This document shows positions 1 through 8,755 of a DNA stretch of 64,000 nucleotides, piece after piece. The translations under genes and the position numbers were made by a program. The stretch spans positions 1-64,000 of the forward strand of contig DATCHW010000167.1 of the NCBI GenBank assembly GCA_036508135.1. The letters run 5' to 3'. Within the stretch, counting starts at the first letter, position 1. Each line of letters begins with the position of its first letter. The notes beneath the pieces were generated by a model. The model worked only from the letters and a program-made list of their open reading frames with translations, was not told the DNA's origin and did not search any database. Origin of the DNA: DATCHW01 sp036508135. Lineage in GTDB: Bacteria; Bacteroidota; Ignavibacteria; Tepidaquicellales; Tepidaquicellaceae.

Positions 1-939
1 ATAATTCGTGATGGACCATTTGCAGAAGGAAATTCATATCGTGCGTGTTATTTTATCAATGAAAATACAGGCTGGATTTCAGGAACAGGTTTTACAGTTT
101 TAAAAACGACTGACGGCGGTTCTTCTTTCGACTCTATTCCAATGGGAAATATCGGTTTTGTAAGAGATTTATATTTCCGGAATTCTATGGAAGGTCTATT
201 TTGTGATGATAACGGAAGAGTGAGGAAAACAACGAATGGAGGATATAATTGGTTTTCAATAAATATTCCTGTCGGATTTAACACATATTTTTTCCACAAC
301 TTTTCTTTCATTAATGATTTAACAGGGTGGACAGCGACTGATGATAAAAAATTATTTAAAACAACAGATTTCGGATATAACTGGGATAGTTTACCAAGCA
401 TACCTATAGGTTATAATTCCATTCATTGTATATTTTTTTCAAGTTTAAGTACAGGATGGACCGGGGGTACCGGATATGGCTCAATGTTTAAAACAACGAA
501 CGGAGGAATTAATTGGGGGGAAGAAAACATTCCAAATGCCTTAGGGGGAACGCATTCTATTTATTTTACTAATGATTCAATAGGATGGAAAATTGGAAAT
601 CTCGGAAGAATTTATCACACAACAAATAGTGGACAACCATTATTTATTAATTTAACCAATAACGGAATAATTCCCGCTAATTATGAACTTCATCAGAATT
701 ATCCCAACCCTTTTAATACACAAACTAATATAGAATTTGATATTACAGAATCGGGAATATATAAACTTGAAATATTTGATATACTAGGAAGAAAAGTTGA
801 AGAACTGTTTAATAAAAATATTAATCCGGGAAGTTATAGAATAAAATACGATGCAGAAAAATTAAACTCGGGGACATATTTCTATAGATTACAATCGGAA
901 AAAATGAGCAGAACAAAATCATTTTTATTTATTAAATAA
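1..939 (+). CDS. YCF48-like beta-propeller protein with T9SS sorting domain (5' partial)
   Basis: The frame is open from the first base, so the gene starts upstream of the window; the internal ATG at 142 is not its start. The protein has repeated blades of the type TGW followed by FKTTNGGxNW, as in YCF48/BNR-like propellers, and ends in a T9SS type A sorting domain (NYPNPFNTQTNIEFDI, then a beta-sandwich closing in SFLFIK). In the T9SS this tail directs export across the outer membrane and is removed. It is the first visible member of a tandem family with the next two genes; only 22 bp separate it from the next ATG. The ligand or role of the propeller is unknown. Family call is firm, function open. 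Confidence 0.85.
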   Translation: MIRDGPFAEGNSYRACYFINENTGWISGTGFTVLKTTDGGSSFDSIPMGNIGFVRDLYFRNSMEGLFCDDNGRVRKTTNGGYNWFSINIPVGFNTYFFHNFSFINDLTGWTATDDKKLFKTTDFGYNWDSLPSIPIGYNSIHCIFFSSLSTGWTGGTGYGSMFKTTNGGINWGEENIPNALGGTHSIYFTNDSIGWKIGNLGRIYHTTNSGQPLFINLTNNGIIPANYELHQNYPNPFNTQTNIEFDITESGIYKLEIFDILGRKVEELFNKNINPGSYRIKYDAEKLNSGTYFYRLQSEKMSRTKSFLFIK

Positions 940-1091
940 TACCGATAAAAAATTAATAATTATGAAAAAATTAATTTTTACAATTCTAATCATTCACTTT
1001 TCATTAATCATTGCAAATGCACAATGGTATCAACAGAATTCAGGGACAAATCAAAATCTATATGATGTGAAGTTTATTAATAAAAATACGG
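891..1091 (+). repeat. Tandem-duplication junction, copy 1
   Basis: The last ~50 bp of one gene, the 22-bp spacer and the first ~130 bp of the next are nearly identical to 2158-2358, at a constant offset of 1267 bp. The spacer (TACCGATAAAAAATTAATAA) is the same in both. This points to recent unequal duplication of a whole gene unit. Confidence 0.85.
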
Positions 1092-2206
1092 GATGGGCAC
1101 TTGGAGATGCCGGGATAGTATTAAAGACTACAAACGGAGGCATCAATTGGATTAATATTCCCAACCCTTCAATTATTGCGGGTGGAATTTTATCAACAGT
1201 ATTTCCGGTAGATTCAAATTTTGTTTACGTCGTAGGAGGTCACGAAGTTATATTAAAGACGACAAATGGAGGAAATAACTGGATAACGATAAGAAATGGA
1301 CCGTATGGAACGGGCACGGGATTCGAATCTGCATATTTTTTAAATAAAGATACAGGTTGGTTTTGTGGAAGTTATCGGGTTCTTCGTACAACGAATGGCG
1401 GAATGACGTTTGATTCCGCCGGAATATTCTGGGGCTCATTGCATGATATATATTTTAAGGATTTTAATACCGGAGTAATATGCGGTGATGGTATTGTTTT
1501 TAAAACTACAGACGGAGGTTTAAACTGGTTTAATTCAAATGTTCCAACCAATGGTCATTATCCTATGTTTAGGCGATTTGGTTATGCAGAAAAAAAATAT
1601 TTATGGGTAGCTGGATATAATGCATCCGTGTTTTTTAGATCAACTGATTTTGCATCCACGTGGAGTAAAGTAGATTCTACAAGAGGAGGATTCGGAATAT
1701 TCTTTTTAAACAAAGATACAGGATTTGTTGGAAGTGGATTAAATCAATTATTCAAAACTACAAATGGAGGATATAATTGGAAGCGGGAACGAACGGATAC
1801 TAATGTTCTTGCTTTTATTTCTGCAATATGTTTTGCGAGTGATTCTTTAGGTTGGTATGTAGGTGCAGTTGGAAAGATATATTATACTTCAACAGGAGGA
1901 CTACCTTTAGTCATCAATTCAATTAACAGTGGAAAAATACCCAAAAACTATGAACTATATCAAAATTATCCAAATCCTTTTAACACTCAAACAAATATTG
2001 AATTTGACATTACAGAATCGGGAATATATAAACTTGATGTCTTTGATTTACTTGGAAGAAAGATTAAAGAAATATTCAATAAAGATTTTAAACCTGGTAG
2101 ATATAGAATAAAATACGATGCGGAAAACTTAACCTCGGGGACCTATTTCTATAGATTACAATCGAAAAAAATGAGCCGAACAAAATCATTTTTATTTATT
2201 AAATAA
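962..2206 (+). CDS. YCF48-like beta-propeller protein with T9SS sorting domain
   Basis: 414 residues. The N-terminal signal peptide is MKKLIFTILIIHF through ANAQ (cleavage near residue 20). The body is a series of ~45-residue blades with TGW and KTTNGGxNW motifs (for example near residues 50, 90, 140, 180 and 265). The tail from about residue 335 is a T9SS type A sorting domain with NYPNPFNTQTNIEFDI and the end SFLFIK. The protein should be exported through the inner membrane by Sec and over the outer membrane by the T9SS. It is a close paralogue of the next gene and more distant from the upstream partial one. Neighbouring genes sit 22 bp apart in one direction, so co-transcription is likely. 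Substrate or partner unknown. Confidence 0.9.
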   Translation: MKKLIFTILIIHFSLIIANAQWYQQNSGTNQNLYDVKFINKNTGWALGDAGIVLKTTNGGINWINIPNPSIIAGGILSTVFPVDSNFVYVVGGHEVILKTTNGGNNWITIRNGPYGTGTGFESAYFLNKDTGWFCGSYRVLRTTNGGMTFDSAGIFWGSLHDIYFKDFNTGVICGDGIVFKTTDGGLNWFNSNVPTNGHYPMFRRFGYAEKKYLWVAGYNASVFFRSTDFASTWSKVDSTRGGFGIFFLNKDTGFVGSGLNQLFKTTNGGYNWKRERTDTNVLAFISAICFASDSLGWYVGAVGKIYYTSTGGLPLVINSINSGKIPKNYELYQNYPNPFNTQTNIEFDITESGIYKLDVFDLLGRKIKEIFNKDFKPGRYRIKYDAENLTSGTYFYRLQSKKMSRTKSFLFIK

Positions 2207-2358
2207 TACCGATAAAAAATTAATAATTATGAAAAAATTAATTTTTACAATTCTAATCATTCACTTTTCATTAATCATTGCAGATGCACAATGGTATCAA
2301 CAGAATTCAGGGACAAATCAAAATCTATATGATGTTAAGTTTATCAATAAAAATACAG
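2158..2358 (+). repeat. Tandem-duplication junction, copy 2
   Basis: Near-identical to 891-1091: same gene 3' end, same 22-bp spacer and same signal-peptide coding start, with only scattered substitutions. Confidence 0.85.
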
Positions 2359-3476
2359 GGTGGACTCTAGGTGATGCTGGGATAATTTTAAAAACTACAA
2401 ACGGTGGTAACAATTGGGTTAATGTACCGAACCCTTCAATACTTGCGGGAGGGATTTTATCTACAGTCTTTCCGGTAGATTCAAATCTGGTTTATGTTGT
2501 GGGAGGACATGAAGTAATATTAAAAACAACAAATGGAGGAAATAACTGGATTACAATAAGAAATGGACCATATGGGACTGGGACAGGTTTTCGCGGGGTA
2601 TATTTTTTAAACAAAGACACAGGGTGGTTTTGTGGAAGTATGAGAGTTCTGCGTACAACAAATGGGGGAATAAGTTTCGATTCCTCAGGAATATTTTGGG
2701 GTTCATTAGCTGACATATATTTCAAAGATTTCAACACTGGAATTATTTGTGGAGATGGAGTGGTGTTTAAAACAACAGACGGAGGAATGAATTGGTTTAA
2801 CTCGAACGTTCCAACGTTGGGGCATTATCCAATGTTTATGAGGATAGGGGTTGCTGAGAAAAAGTATGTATGGGTTTCAGGTCAAAATGCTAGCGGAGTA
2901 TATAGATCAACAGATTTTGCAACAACATGGATAAAGATTGATTCAGTTCAAATAGGAGCTTATGGGCTTTATTTTATCAATAAAGATACAGGATTTGGAG
3001 GGGGAGGCGCAAATATGTTATTCAAAACAACAAATAGTGGTTTTAATTGGTATCAGGAGAATACGGGTGCTGGTGTCTTAGCTTTTATTTCGGCAATAAA
3101 TTTTGTGAATGATTCACTTGGTTGGTATGTAAGCGGTGCGGGAAAAATATTTCATACAACAACGGGTGGGCAGCCATTAGTTATTAGTTTTATTAGTAAC
3201 GGAGAAATACCCGATAAATATGTACTATATCAAAATTACCCGAACCCCTTCAACTCTCAAACTAATATTGAATTTGATATAATTGAATCAGGGATATATA
3301 AACTTGAAGTTTTTGATATACTAGGAAGAAAGATTGAAGAACTATTTAATAAAAATATTAATCCGGGAAGTTATAGAATAAAATACGATGCCGAAAAATT
3401 AAACTCGGGGACCTATTTCTATAGATTACAATCGGAAAAAATGAGCCGAACAAAATCATTTATTTTAATTAAATAA
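2229..3476 (+). CDS. YCF48-like beta-propeller protein with T9SS sorting domain
   Basis: 415 residues, a close paralogue of the preceding gene along the whole length. It has the same signal peptide (ending IADAQ), the same order of TGW/KTTNGGxNW blades, and a T9SS tail with NYPNPFNSQTNIEFDI ending SFILIK. It is the last copy of the array visible here; a structured element with a U tail follows at 3535-3619. The copies differ mostly at blade surfaces, such as residues 190-260. Secreted, probably surface-attached; specific role unknown. Confidence 0.9.
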   Translation: MKKLIFTILIIHFSLIIADAQWYQQNSGTNQNLYDVKFINKNTGWTLGDAGIILKTTNGGNNWVNVPNPSILAGGILSTVFPVDSNLVYVVGGHEVILKTTNGGNNWITIRNGPYGTGTGFRGVYFLNKDTGWFCGSMRVLRTTNGGISFDSSGIFWGSLADIYFKDFNTGIICGDGVVFKTTDGGMNWFNSNVPTLGHYPMFMRIGVAEKKYVWVSGQNASGVYRSTDFATTWIKIDSVQIGAYGLYFINKDTGFGGGGANMLFKTTNSGFNWYQENTGAGVLAFISAINFVNDSLGWYVSGAGKIFHTTTGGQPLVISFISNGEIPDKYVLYQNYPNPFNSQTNIEFDIIESGIYKLEVFDILGRKIEELFNKNINPGSYRIKYDAEKLNSGTYFYRLQSEKMSRTKSFILIK

Positions 3477-3487
3477 AAGGAGGCAAT

Positions 3488-3508
3488 ATGAAACCAAGAC
3501 CACCATAA
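3488..3508 (+). CDS. Possible six-codon leader ORF (MKPRPP)
   Basis: A strong ribosome binding site (AAAAGGAGGCAAT) sits directly before an ATG that opens only six codons and then stops. It lies between the last propeller gene and the large hairpin at 3535-3619. It may be a leader peptide or the left-over start of a lost gene. There is no independent support that it is translated. Confidence 0.25.
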   Translation: MKPRPP

Positions 3509-3534
3509 AGATATTTCATCAAGGATTAAAAATT

Positions 3535-3620
3535 AAAAAGGGCGGAGCTGCTCTTAAATGAATCGATACTAAACGAGTTTTTAAGATAATCCCATAAAAT
3601 GGGATTGTCCGCCCTTTTTT
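3535..3620 (+). terminator. Large three-way-junction hairpin with U tail
   Basis: A perfect 12-bp outer stem (AAAAAGGGCGGA at 3535-3546 with TCCGCCCTTTTT at 3608-3619) encloses two inner hairpins: CTTAAA/TTTAAG (3553-3558 with 3580-3585) and AATCCCA/TGGGATT (3588-3594 with 3600-3606). The outer right arm runs into a U stretch, so it can act as a terminator for the propeller array. The branched, 85-nt shape is larger than a plain terminator. Confidence 0.65.
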
Positions 3621-3670
3621 ATAGAAGTAAATAAAAATAATTCAATAAAAATTTAAAAGAGAGGATAAAA

Positions 3671-6166
3671 ATGAAATATTTAAAAATTTTATTTCTTGTT
3701 ATCATTGTTTCTTTTGTAACAAAGAAAACTTCCATATGTCAATTTAATATCAGCGATTTTAAATGTGAAGTATTTACTACTCAAGGAGCAAATACTTCTA
3801 TAAGCGACCCTTTTGGAGGACTTTATAAACCGAATAGAACCGATAGGAGCGGAGGTGGTTCAGCACCTTCGGATGCCTATTTTCCCGTTTTGGTAGTATT
3901 CGTTCAATTTCCGGATGAACCAACAGACCCGAGAAGTACGTGGCCAACAAATAGTGCTCCGATTTATTTAGATAGTATTATTGCAACTGAAAAATATGAT
4001 GTAGGTAATTGGTGGCAGTTTTATAATCCGGAAACCGAAGCAATAAGCTCAATGTGGGCAGAAATGAGCAGAGGAATATTTCATGTAATCAATCCTGTTC
4101 CTTATACATATACACACAAAGCGTTTTCAGTGGTTTTACCTAAAACTCCTGTTGAATACTGGCTGGATAACGGTAGAGATATAGTATCAGCTCAAGAACA
4201 GCTAAATAAAGATATCTGGAATAGCATAAGGTCACAAGGACTTACTGACTGGAGAATGTATGACAGATGGAAAAAAGTTGGAAGTTTATTTTATTACACT
4301 GATCTTGGTTATGGAGACGGAAACGTAGATTTTGTTTATAAGATTCATAAATCAGGAGGTATAATAGTCTATAACGATACTGTCAGAGGTTATTTAATAA
4401 GCGCAAGAGCGGGATTTAATCAATTAAATTGGAACTATCTTAATCCGTACGAAGTAGATACGGTAAATCATATATACATTGATTATGGCTCAAGCCAGAA
4501 CGGCTCCGGAATTACGGTATGCTTCAGAGGTCAGAAATCAATCTATTTATCTACTGTCGGGCACGAACACGGGCATCAGTTGTATAATTATAATCATACA
4601 ACATACAGCCGTGTAAGTTTCGGAGTTGGGTTTGACTATTTTTATAGTCCGTTCGAAATGATTTATAACGAATATATGACACCACAAAATGCAACATACG
4701 GGCAATCACACATACTTAACGATTATTCTTCGAGAGATACTTCAGGGGGTCAAATCCTTAAAGTGCCTATCGGAACCAACGAGTATTTTCTTTTGGCAAA
4801 CAGAAGAAAAATTTCAAAATGGGACAGATTAATGGTAGGCGATACCGCCCAACTAAATGCTTATGATGATTATTCAGAATATGGAAAAGGTCTTTATATT
4901 TACCATATATTTGGCGGATTAAATTTAAATACCGAAAATCCTCAGGATTTAGAATCAGCAGATGGATACTGGGGATGGGAACTTGGAGGTTATGATTATA
5001 ACGGAGTTCCTTTCGACTGTTTTCAGTCTCCACAAGCAAACTGGAGCTGGTATAAAAAAACCCAGCCATTATATACAAATGATCCATCGACGCTCGGAAA
5101 TACCAATATGTATGGAGACCTATTAAGTTTTCATTATGCATCAGATGGTGATAAGTTTAACGCACGGAATCACTGGTGGGGTATTGGGGAAAAATCTACA
5201 AATGCTTGCGTAATAGGAACCGAAAGAACATTTACAAATGATCAAGATGCATATCCCGGGGGATTCAATATGGGAAATAGATGGGATGCCTGGAAGGTAG
5301 ATTACAATGAAATGTTTTCACCTTACTCGAGTCCTTCGACAATGGATAAGAATAATGATTCAACTGGAATTTATATCTATTATTATAATCAGAACGGAAA
5401 TACAGCAGGAATAAAAATTTATAAAGAAGGTGAGGATGGATTCACAAGAGATTCAATATTAAAGATTACCCCTCCTTCACGTCCAATGGGAATAAAAATT
5501 GATGTAACTGAATGCGAGAACGAAAGGCGATACCCGGTAATTACCTGGGTACATAATACTGAACCTGATATGCTGCAACCCGGCTACCCGCAACCCTTAT
5601 ACAAGAGATATAAGATTTTCAGAGCCTGGGATAAAATAAACAATATTCCCGGAAATTTTAGTGAAATAGCGGACGTTTTAATACATAAAGATAATGAACC
5701 ATCATACACTGATTATAACACTTACGGACATTGCGCCAATGGCACGGGTGAGGTAAATTATAGATTGAGATATAAAGTTAAAGCTGTTGATAATACAAAT
5801 TTGGCTTCAGTTTATTCTGATTTTGTTTCAATATCTACTTATTACCTGAATCGAGGTAACAATGATTCAGGAAATCCAAAATCAGATGAAAATTTACCTA
5901 AGTCATTTACACTATATCAGAACTACCCGAATCCATTCAATCCTATAACAAAGATTAATTATGATTTACCTAAAGATTCGAAGGTGTCTTTAGTTATTTA
6001 TGATATTCTTGGAAGAGAAATTGTAAGGCTCGTTAATGGTGAATTTAAGCCAGCCGGAAGATATATGATTGATTTTAACGGAAGTAATTTATCAAGTGGA
6101 GTATATTTCTACAAGATTCAGGCGGGTGATTTTGTAAGCGTGAAACGTATGGTTTTGATAAAATAA
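3671..6166 (+). CDS. Secreted M6-like metalloprotease with T9SS sorting domain
   Basis: 831 residues with a signal peptide (residues 1 to about 24, ending SICQ). The zinc motif HEHGH fits HExxH at about residue 298 and is preceded by a STVG strand, as in the M6 (immune inhibitor A-like) gluzincins. A fibronectin type III-like module follows at about 610-730 (opening PPSRPMGIKI). The T9SS sorting domain starts near 750 (NYPNPFNPITKINYDLP) and ends RMVLIK. It is expected to be an exported protease acting outside the cell on proteins. It has its own RBS (GAGAGG) after the hairpin at 3535-3619, and a terminator follows at 6183. The M6 assignment rests on the HExxH context and overall layout; another gluzincin family is possible. 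Confidence 0.75.
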   Translation: MKYLKILFLVIIVSFVTKKTSICQFNISDFKCEVFTTQGANTSISDPFGGLYKPNRTDRSGGGSAPSDAYFPVLVVFVQFPDEPTDPRSTWPTNSAPIYLDSIIATEKYDVGNWWQFYNPETEAISSMWAEMSRGIFHVINPVPYTYTHKAFSVVLPKTPVEYWLDNGRDIVSAQEQLNKDIWNSIRSQGLTDWRMYDRWKKVGSLFYYTDLGYGDGNVDFVYKIHKSGGIIVYNDTVRGYLISARAGFNQLNWNYLNPYEVDTVNHIYIDYGSSQNGSGITVCFRGQKSIYLSTVGHEHGHQLYNYNHTTYSRVSFGVGFDYFYSPFEMIYNEYMTPQNATYGQSHILNDYSSRDTSGGQILKVPIGTNEYFLLANRRKISKWDRLMVGDTAQLNAYDDYSEYGKGLYIYHIFGGLNLNTENPQDLESADGYWGWELGGYDYNGVPFDCFQSPQANWSWYKKTQPLYTNDPSTLGNTNMYGDLLSFHYASDGDKFNARNHWWGIGEKSTNACVIGTERTFTNDQDAYPGGFNMGNRWDAWKVDYNEMFSPYSSPSTMDKNNDSTGIYIYYYNQNGNTAGIKIYKEGEDGFTRDSILKITPPSRPMGIKIDVTECENERRYPVITWVHNTEPDMLQPGYPQPLYKRYKIFRAWDKINNIPGNFSEIADVLIHKDNEPSYTDYNTYGHCANGTGEVNYRLRYKVKAVDNTNLASVYSDFVSISTYYLNRGNNDSGNPKSDENLPKSFTLYQNYPNPFNPITKINYDLPKDSKVSLVIYDILGREIVRLVNGEFKPAGRYMIDFNGSNLSSGVYFYKIQAGDFVSVKRMVLIK

Positions 6167-6182
6167 ATCTTTTATAAGATTT

Positions 6183-6209
6183 AAGGCACAGGATTTCCAC
6201 CTGTGCCTT
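6183..6209 (+). terminator. Rho-independent terminator after the metalloprotease gene
   Basis: Stem AAGGCACAG / CTGTGCCTT (9 bp) with a 9-nt loop, followed by CTTGTTTT. It begins 16 bp after the stop codon. Confidence 0.8.
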
Positions 6210-6231
6210 CTTGTTTTATCAAAACAACTAA

Positions 6232-6648
6232 ATGGCAGAAATAAAAATTTTAATATTTCCTTACTCTAAAGAGTTATTAATTCCGGTAGATGAAAAAATT
6301 TGTAATAGAGTAATAAAGTGGGCGGAAAAATGTAAAACCTCGTGGGATATTAATTTAATTGAAGAACTGGAAATTGGATATCAGGGTATGATTCTTGAAT
6401 GTGATTATGGAAGAAGTATATATGTAAACGATGATTTGATAGTTTATTCAAAGGATAATATCACACAATGGTTAAAAGACCCGAAAAAAAGAATTAATAG
6501 TATTTTATTAAATCTTGCAATAAAAGATTATTATAAAGAGTTGAATTATTTTTTTGAAGTGAAGCGATTAAGAGATTTAAAAAGAAATAAGAAAATCCGT
6601 AGGAATAAAATTATAGAAGACGCATTACGAATACTCGATGAAAAATAA
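6232..6648 (+). CDS. Hypothetical protein, 138 aa
   Basis: I do not recognise this family. The product has no signal peptide or membrane segment, so it is probably cytoplasmic. The first ~85 residues are mixed, with the stretch GYQGMILECDYGRS, and the last ~45 are strongly basic and helical (KRLRDLKRNKKIRRNKIIED), which could bind nucleic acid. It lies between a terminator and a repeat-rich gap and has no operon partner. Coding is likely because the frame is long, with codon use like its neighbours. Confidence 0.55.
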   Translation: MAEIKILIFPYSKELLIPVDEKICNRVIKWAEKCKTSWDINLIEELEIGYQGMILECDYGRSIYVNDDLIVYSKDNITQWLKDPKKRINSILLNLAIKDYYKELNYFFEVKRLRDLKRNKKIRRNKIIEDALRILDEK

Positions 6649-7031
6649 AAAGGGGAGATTTTTTTGAAAAATACATTGCGGATAAGGGGAGGTGCGAGAA
6701 AATAAACTTTTTTCTTTACGAAATCGTAAGAGTAAGCGAATAAACCGTCCCCCACGGTGGATCCCAGATTAAAAACGGTTAGAATAACTGTTTGATTGTT
6801 TTTCCGCGGTTGAAACCTTTAAGAAAACTCCGGGAAAGTTAGTCTTAGTGGATCTTCGATCCCGAGAGGTTCCAATGAATTCGGGACAGGCTCTTTAAAT
6901 AAAAAGGGATAACAATTTTAAATTAAGTAACTGTACTCACATCAAATTAAGTATCTTTGCTTATTTATGCTGATAGCAAATTTCTGTAATTTTGAAATAA
7001 ATAATTTCAACAAAACAGAAAGGATTTTATT
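6649..7031. other. Repeat-bearing intergenic region with short hairpins
   Basis: No gene is seen here. The left part holds several small inverted repeats: TTACG/CGTAA at 6716-6729, GGATC/GATCC around 6859-6872, and a CCCGA...TCGGGACAGGC unit near 6880-6891 that recurs elsewhere in the window. The right part is AT-rich and carries the candidate promoter at 6952. A structured RNA is possible but I could not match it to 6S, SRP, tmRNA or RNase P RNA. Confidence 0.5.
6952..6959 (+). promoter_or_regulatory. Candidate Bacteroidota-type -7 box
   Basis: TATCTTTG matches the TAnnTTTG -7 consensus of Bacteroidota sigma factors and lies ~70 bp before the ATG at 7032. No clear TTG at -33 is visible, so support is weak. 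Confidence 0.3.
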
Positions 7032-7955
7032 ATGGTAATAAAGAAAGATGTAAAATTTGTGATCTATCAGGTGCTTTATATTTTTGTTGTATGCGTAATT
7101 GCACTAAAGGGTGCCAACCTCGACCTCACAGAGGTTATGGCAAAAGACGATGTTGTAAAAAAAGATGTGGTTGATTCGATGAAAAAATATATAGATTCAT
7201 TGCTCAAACTCGGATACACTCCTACTGGATTCGCAAAGATAGAGAATATTGACTCTCTGAGAAATATTATAGATAAGATGAAGACTACTTATACTTCTAA
7301 TATTACCTCTCCGGTATTTACGGTTGATGGGAGTAAAATGATAGTTGATAACGGATATGATATAAGAAAAGATGAGTTAAAAGATAATACAATCAATGAA
7401 CCGGAAAGTGAACAAAGAATAGAGCCCGTAAAAATTCAGACTATCTATCAGTACAGGAATAACACCGTTTTTAATCAGGGAAGTTCTGATTTGATTGTTT
7501 CGGGAGACGGTAAAACCTTAGCATCCATACCTCCTAAATCATCACGAACATTTCTTGTAGAAGGAGAGTCCGGTATTACATTCAAAATGGGAGACAGGAC
7601 TGCGAGCACTACTTCTGTGCCAAATAAAATACAAACCGTCAATTTGCAAAGATTAGCTCCATCAGGTGAAGGTGTATCTATAAAAAATATACAATCGGTA
7701 GTTGGCTATAGAGTCTCTATAGATGATGACTTTACAGACCAGCTCGAAGTGAAATTCAGCGGACCTATTTCTGTAAAGCAAAATGGAAACACTTATGATG
7801 TAACTCTGAATTTCCTTACGTCAAAATCACAGTTTGACAGATATACAGAAAATCTTGATTCACCTTATTCAGTGTCGTTTAATGTAACGGTTACCGACAA
7901 AATATCGAGGAAAGTTGTATCAAGACAGGGAAGTTTCCAATTCAGCGAGTGGTAG
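7032..7955 (+). CDS. Membrane-anchored periplasmic protein, 307 aa, family not recognised
   Basis: A single hydrophobic segment at residues ~9-26 anchors the N terminus, and the rest should be periplasmic. Residues 30-95 are helical and charged (with the stretch DSMKKYIDSLLKLGYTP). Residues 150-307 are beta-rich with regular strand patterns and end in QGSFQFSEW. The layout, one N-terminal helix followed by an extended beta-rich periplasmic part, is loosely like GldM/PorM of the T9SS, but the protein is shorter and no gldKLN genes adjoin, so I do not assign it. The RBS is AGAAAGGA. It stands alone between two gaps. Confidence 0.6.
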   Translation: MVIKKDVKFVIYQVLYIFVVCVIALKGANLDLTEVMAKDDVVKKDVVDSMKKYIDSLLKLGYTPTGFAKIENIDSLRNIIDKMKTTYTSNITSPVFTVDGSKMIVDNGYDIRKDELKDNTINEPESEQRIEPVKIQTIYQYRNNTVFNQGSSDLIVSGDGKTLASIPPKSSRTFLVEGESGITFKMGDRTASTTSVPNKIQTVNLQRLAPSGEGVSIKNIQSVVGYRVSIDDDFTDQLEVKFSGPISVKQNGNTYDVTLNFLTSKSQFDRYTENLDSPYSVSFNVTVTDKISRKVVSRQGSFQFSEW

Positions 7956-7972
7956 AAAACAATTAATAATTA

Positions 7973-8010
7973 GTCCCGATTCACGAGTTCATCGGGATCT
8001 ACGCTTCGAT
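7973..8010. repeat. Short dispersed palindrome (CCCGAT...ATCGGGATC family)
   Basis: GTCCCGATTC at 7974 pairs with the ATCGGGA segment at 7999-8005. It is followed by CGCTTCGATAATGAATAA, which resembles a unit at 15135-15153. This is one of several related short inverted repeats in the intergenic DNA of the window. Confidence 0.5.
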
Positions 8011-8211
8011 AATGAATAACAAAAAATATGAAGAAATAAGAAAATGTTAGTACTAATCCGGTGAATATCGGGAGGTAATGTTGGTAATTCACCTGATGAG
8101 TTATACGAAAAAATAAATTTCTTAGTTTAAATCCAGTAAAATAGAAGTCAAAATTAAAAACTTTTTTATTTGTTTGATAAGTTTTATTTTACACTAACTT
8201 AATTCTAAGAA

Positions 8212-8634
8212 ATGGATTACAAAAATCTAACTAAGGAAGAAATAAAGTTAATACAGGACAGTTTTGCACAAGTTTGCGATAATTCAAATATTACAGCAAA
8301 ATTGTTATACGATAAATTATTCGAATCGCATCCTGAAATTTCAAAGATATTCAAGGGAGATATGCACGAACAGGAAGCAAAACTTATGCAAATGATGAAA
8401 ACTGTAGTGAGCGGTTTGAATAATCCGCATATAATTGTATCTGCCATTCAAGAACTGGGCAAGAAGCATTTTGAAATTGGAGTGATACCGGCACATTATG
8501 AAAAATTTAGACAGGCACTATTTTATTCTTTTGAAATGCAATTAGCCGGTGATTTTACTCCTGAGATAAGGGCTGCCTGGCAAAAACTTTATGATATTCT
8601 TGCCGAAGCTATGCAGGGTTTGCAGTATAAGTAA
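8212..8634 (+). CDS. Single-domain globin
   Basis: 140 residues, full length for a bacterial globin of the Vitreoscilla haemoglobin/flavohaemoglobin-head type, with no reductase domain. The CD1 phenylalanine is about F47 (KIFKGD). The proximal histidine is H86 in KKHFEIGV, with the following PAHY typical of the family. A glutamine near residue 53 could take the E7 position. It should bind haem and O2 or NO in the cytoplasm. It faces the oxygen-sensitive pyruvate:ferredoxin oxidoreductase operon on the other strand, so a role in oxygen or NO handling is plausible but inferred. It is a single gene with a palindrome after it. Confidence 0.9.
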   Translation: MDYKNLTKEEIKLIQDSFAQVCDNSNITAKLLYDKLFESHPEISKIFKGDMHEQEAKLMQMMKTVVSGLNNPHIIVSAIQELGKKHFEIGVIPAHYEKFRQALFYSFEMQLAGDFTPEIRAAWQKLYDILAEAMQGLQYK

Positions 8635-8718
8635 TATTTTTTCACAGGGGGTAACTTATCGAAGAGTAATTTGTAAAAGATTTTGCAGAGGCTGGCATAA
8701 GTGTTCGCCTTTTTTTAT

Positions 8719-8749
8719 TTCCCCCTCTCCATTTTAAGGAGAGGGGGAA
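8719..8749. repeat. 12-bp perfect palindrome between convergent genes
   Basis: TTCCCCCTCTCC and GGAGAGGGGGAA flank a 7-nt loop. It sits between the globin gene (+) and the flavoprotein gene (-). Neither side has a good U tail, although T7 lies just left of it, so it may be a REP-like repeat rather than a true terminator. Similar C5/G5 palindromes occur at 14115 and 32569. Confidence 0.6.
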
Positions 8750-8755
8750 GAGGAA

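Noticed and set aside
6649..7031. 6S, tmRNA, SRP or RNase P RNA in the gap
   Set aside because: Hairpins are present, but none of the conserved cores of these RNAs could be recognised.
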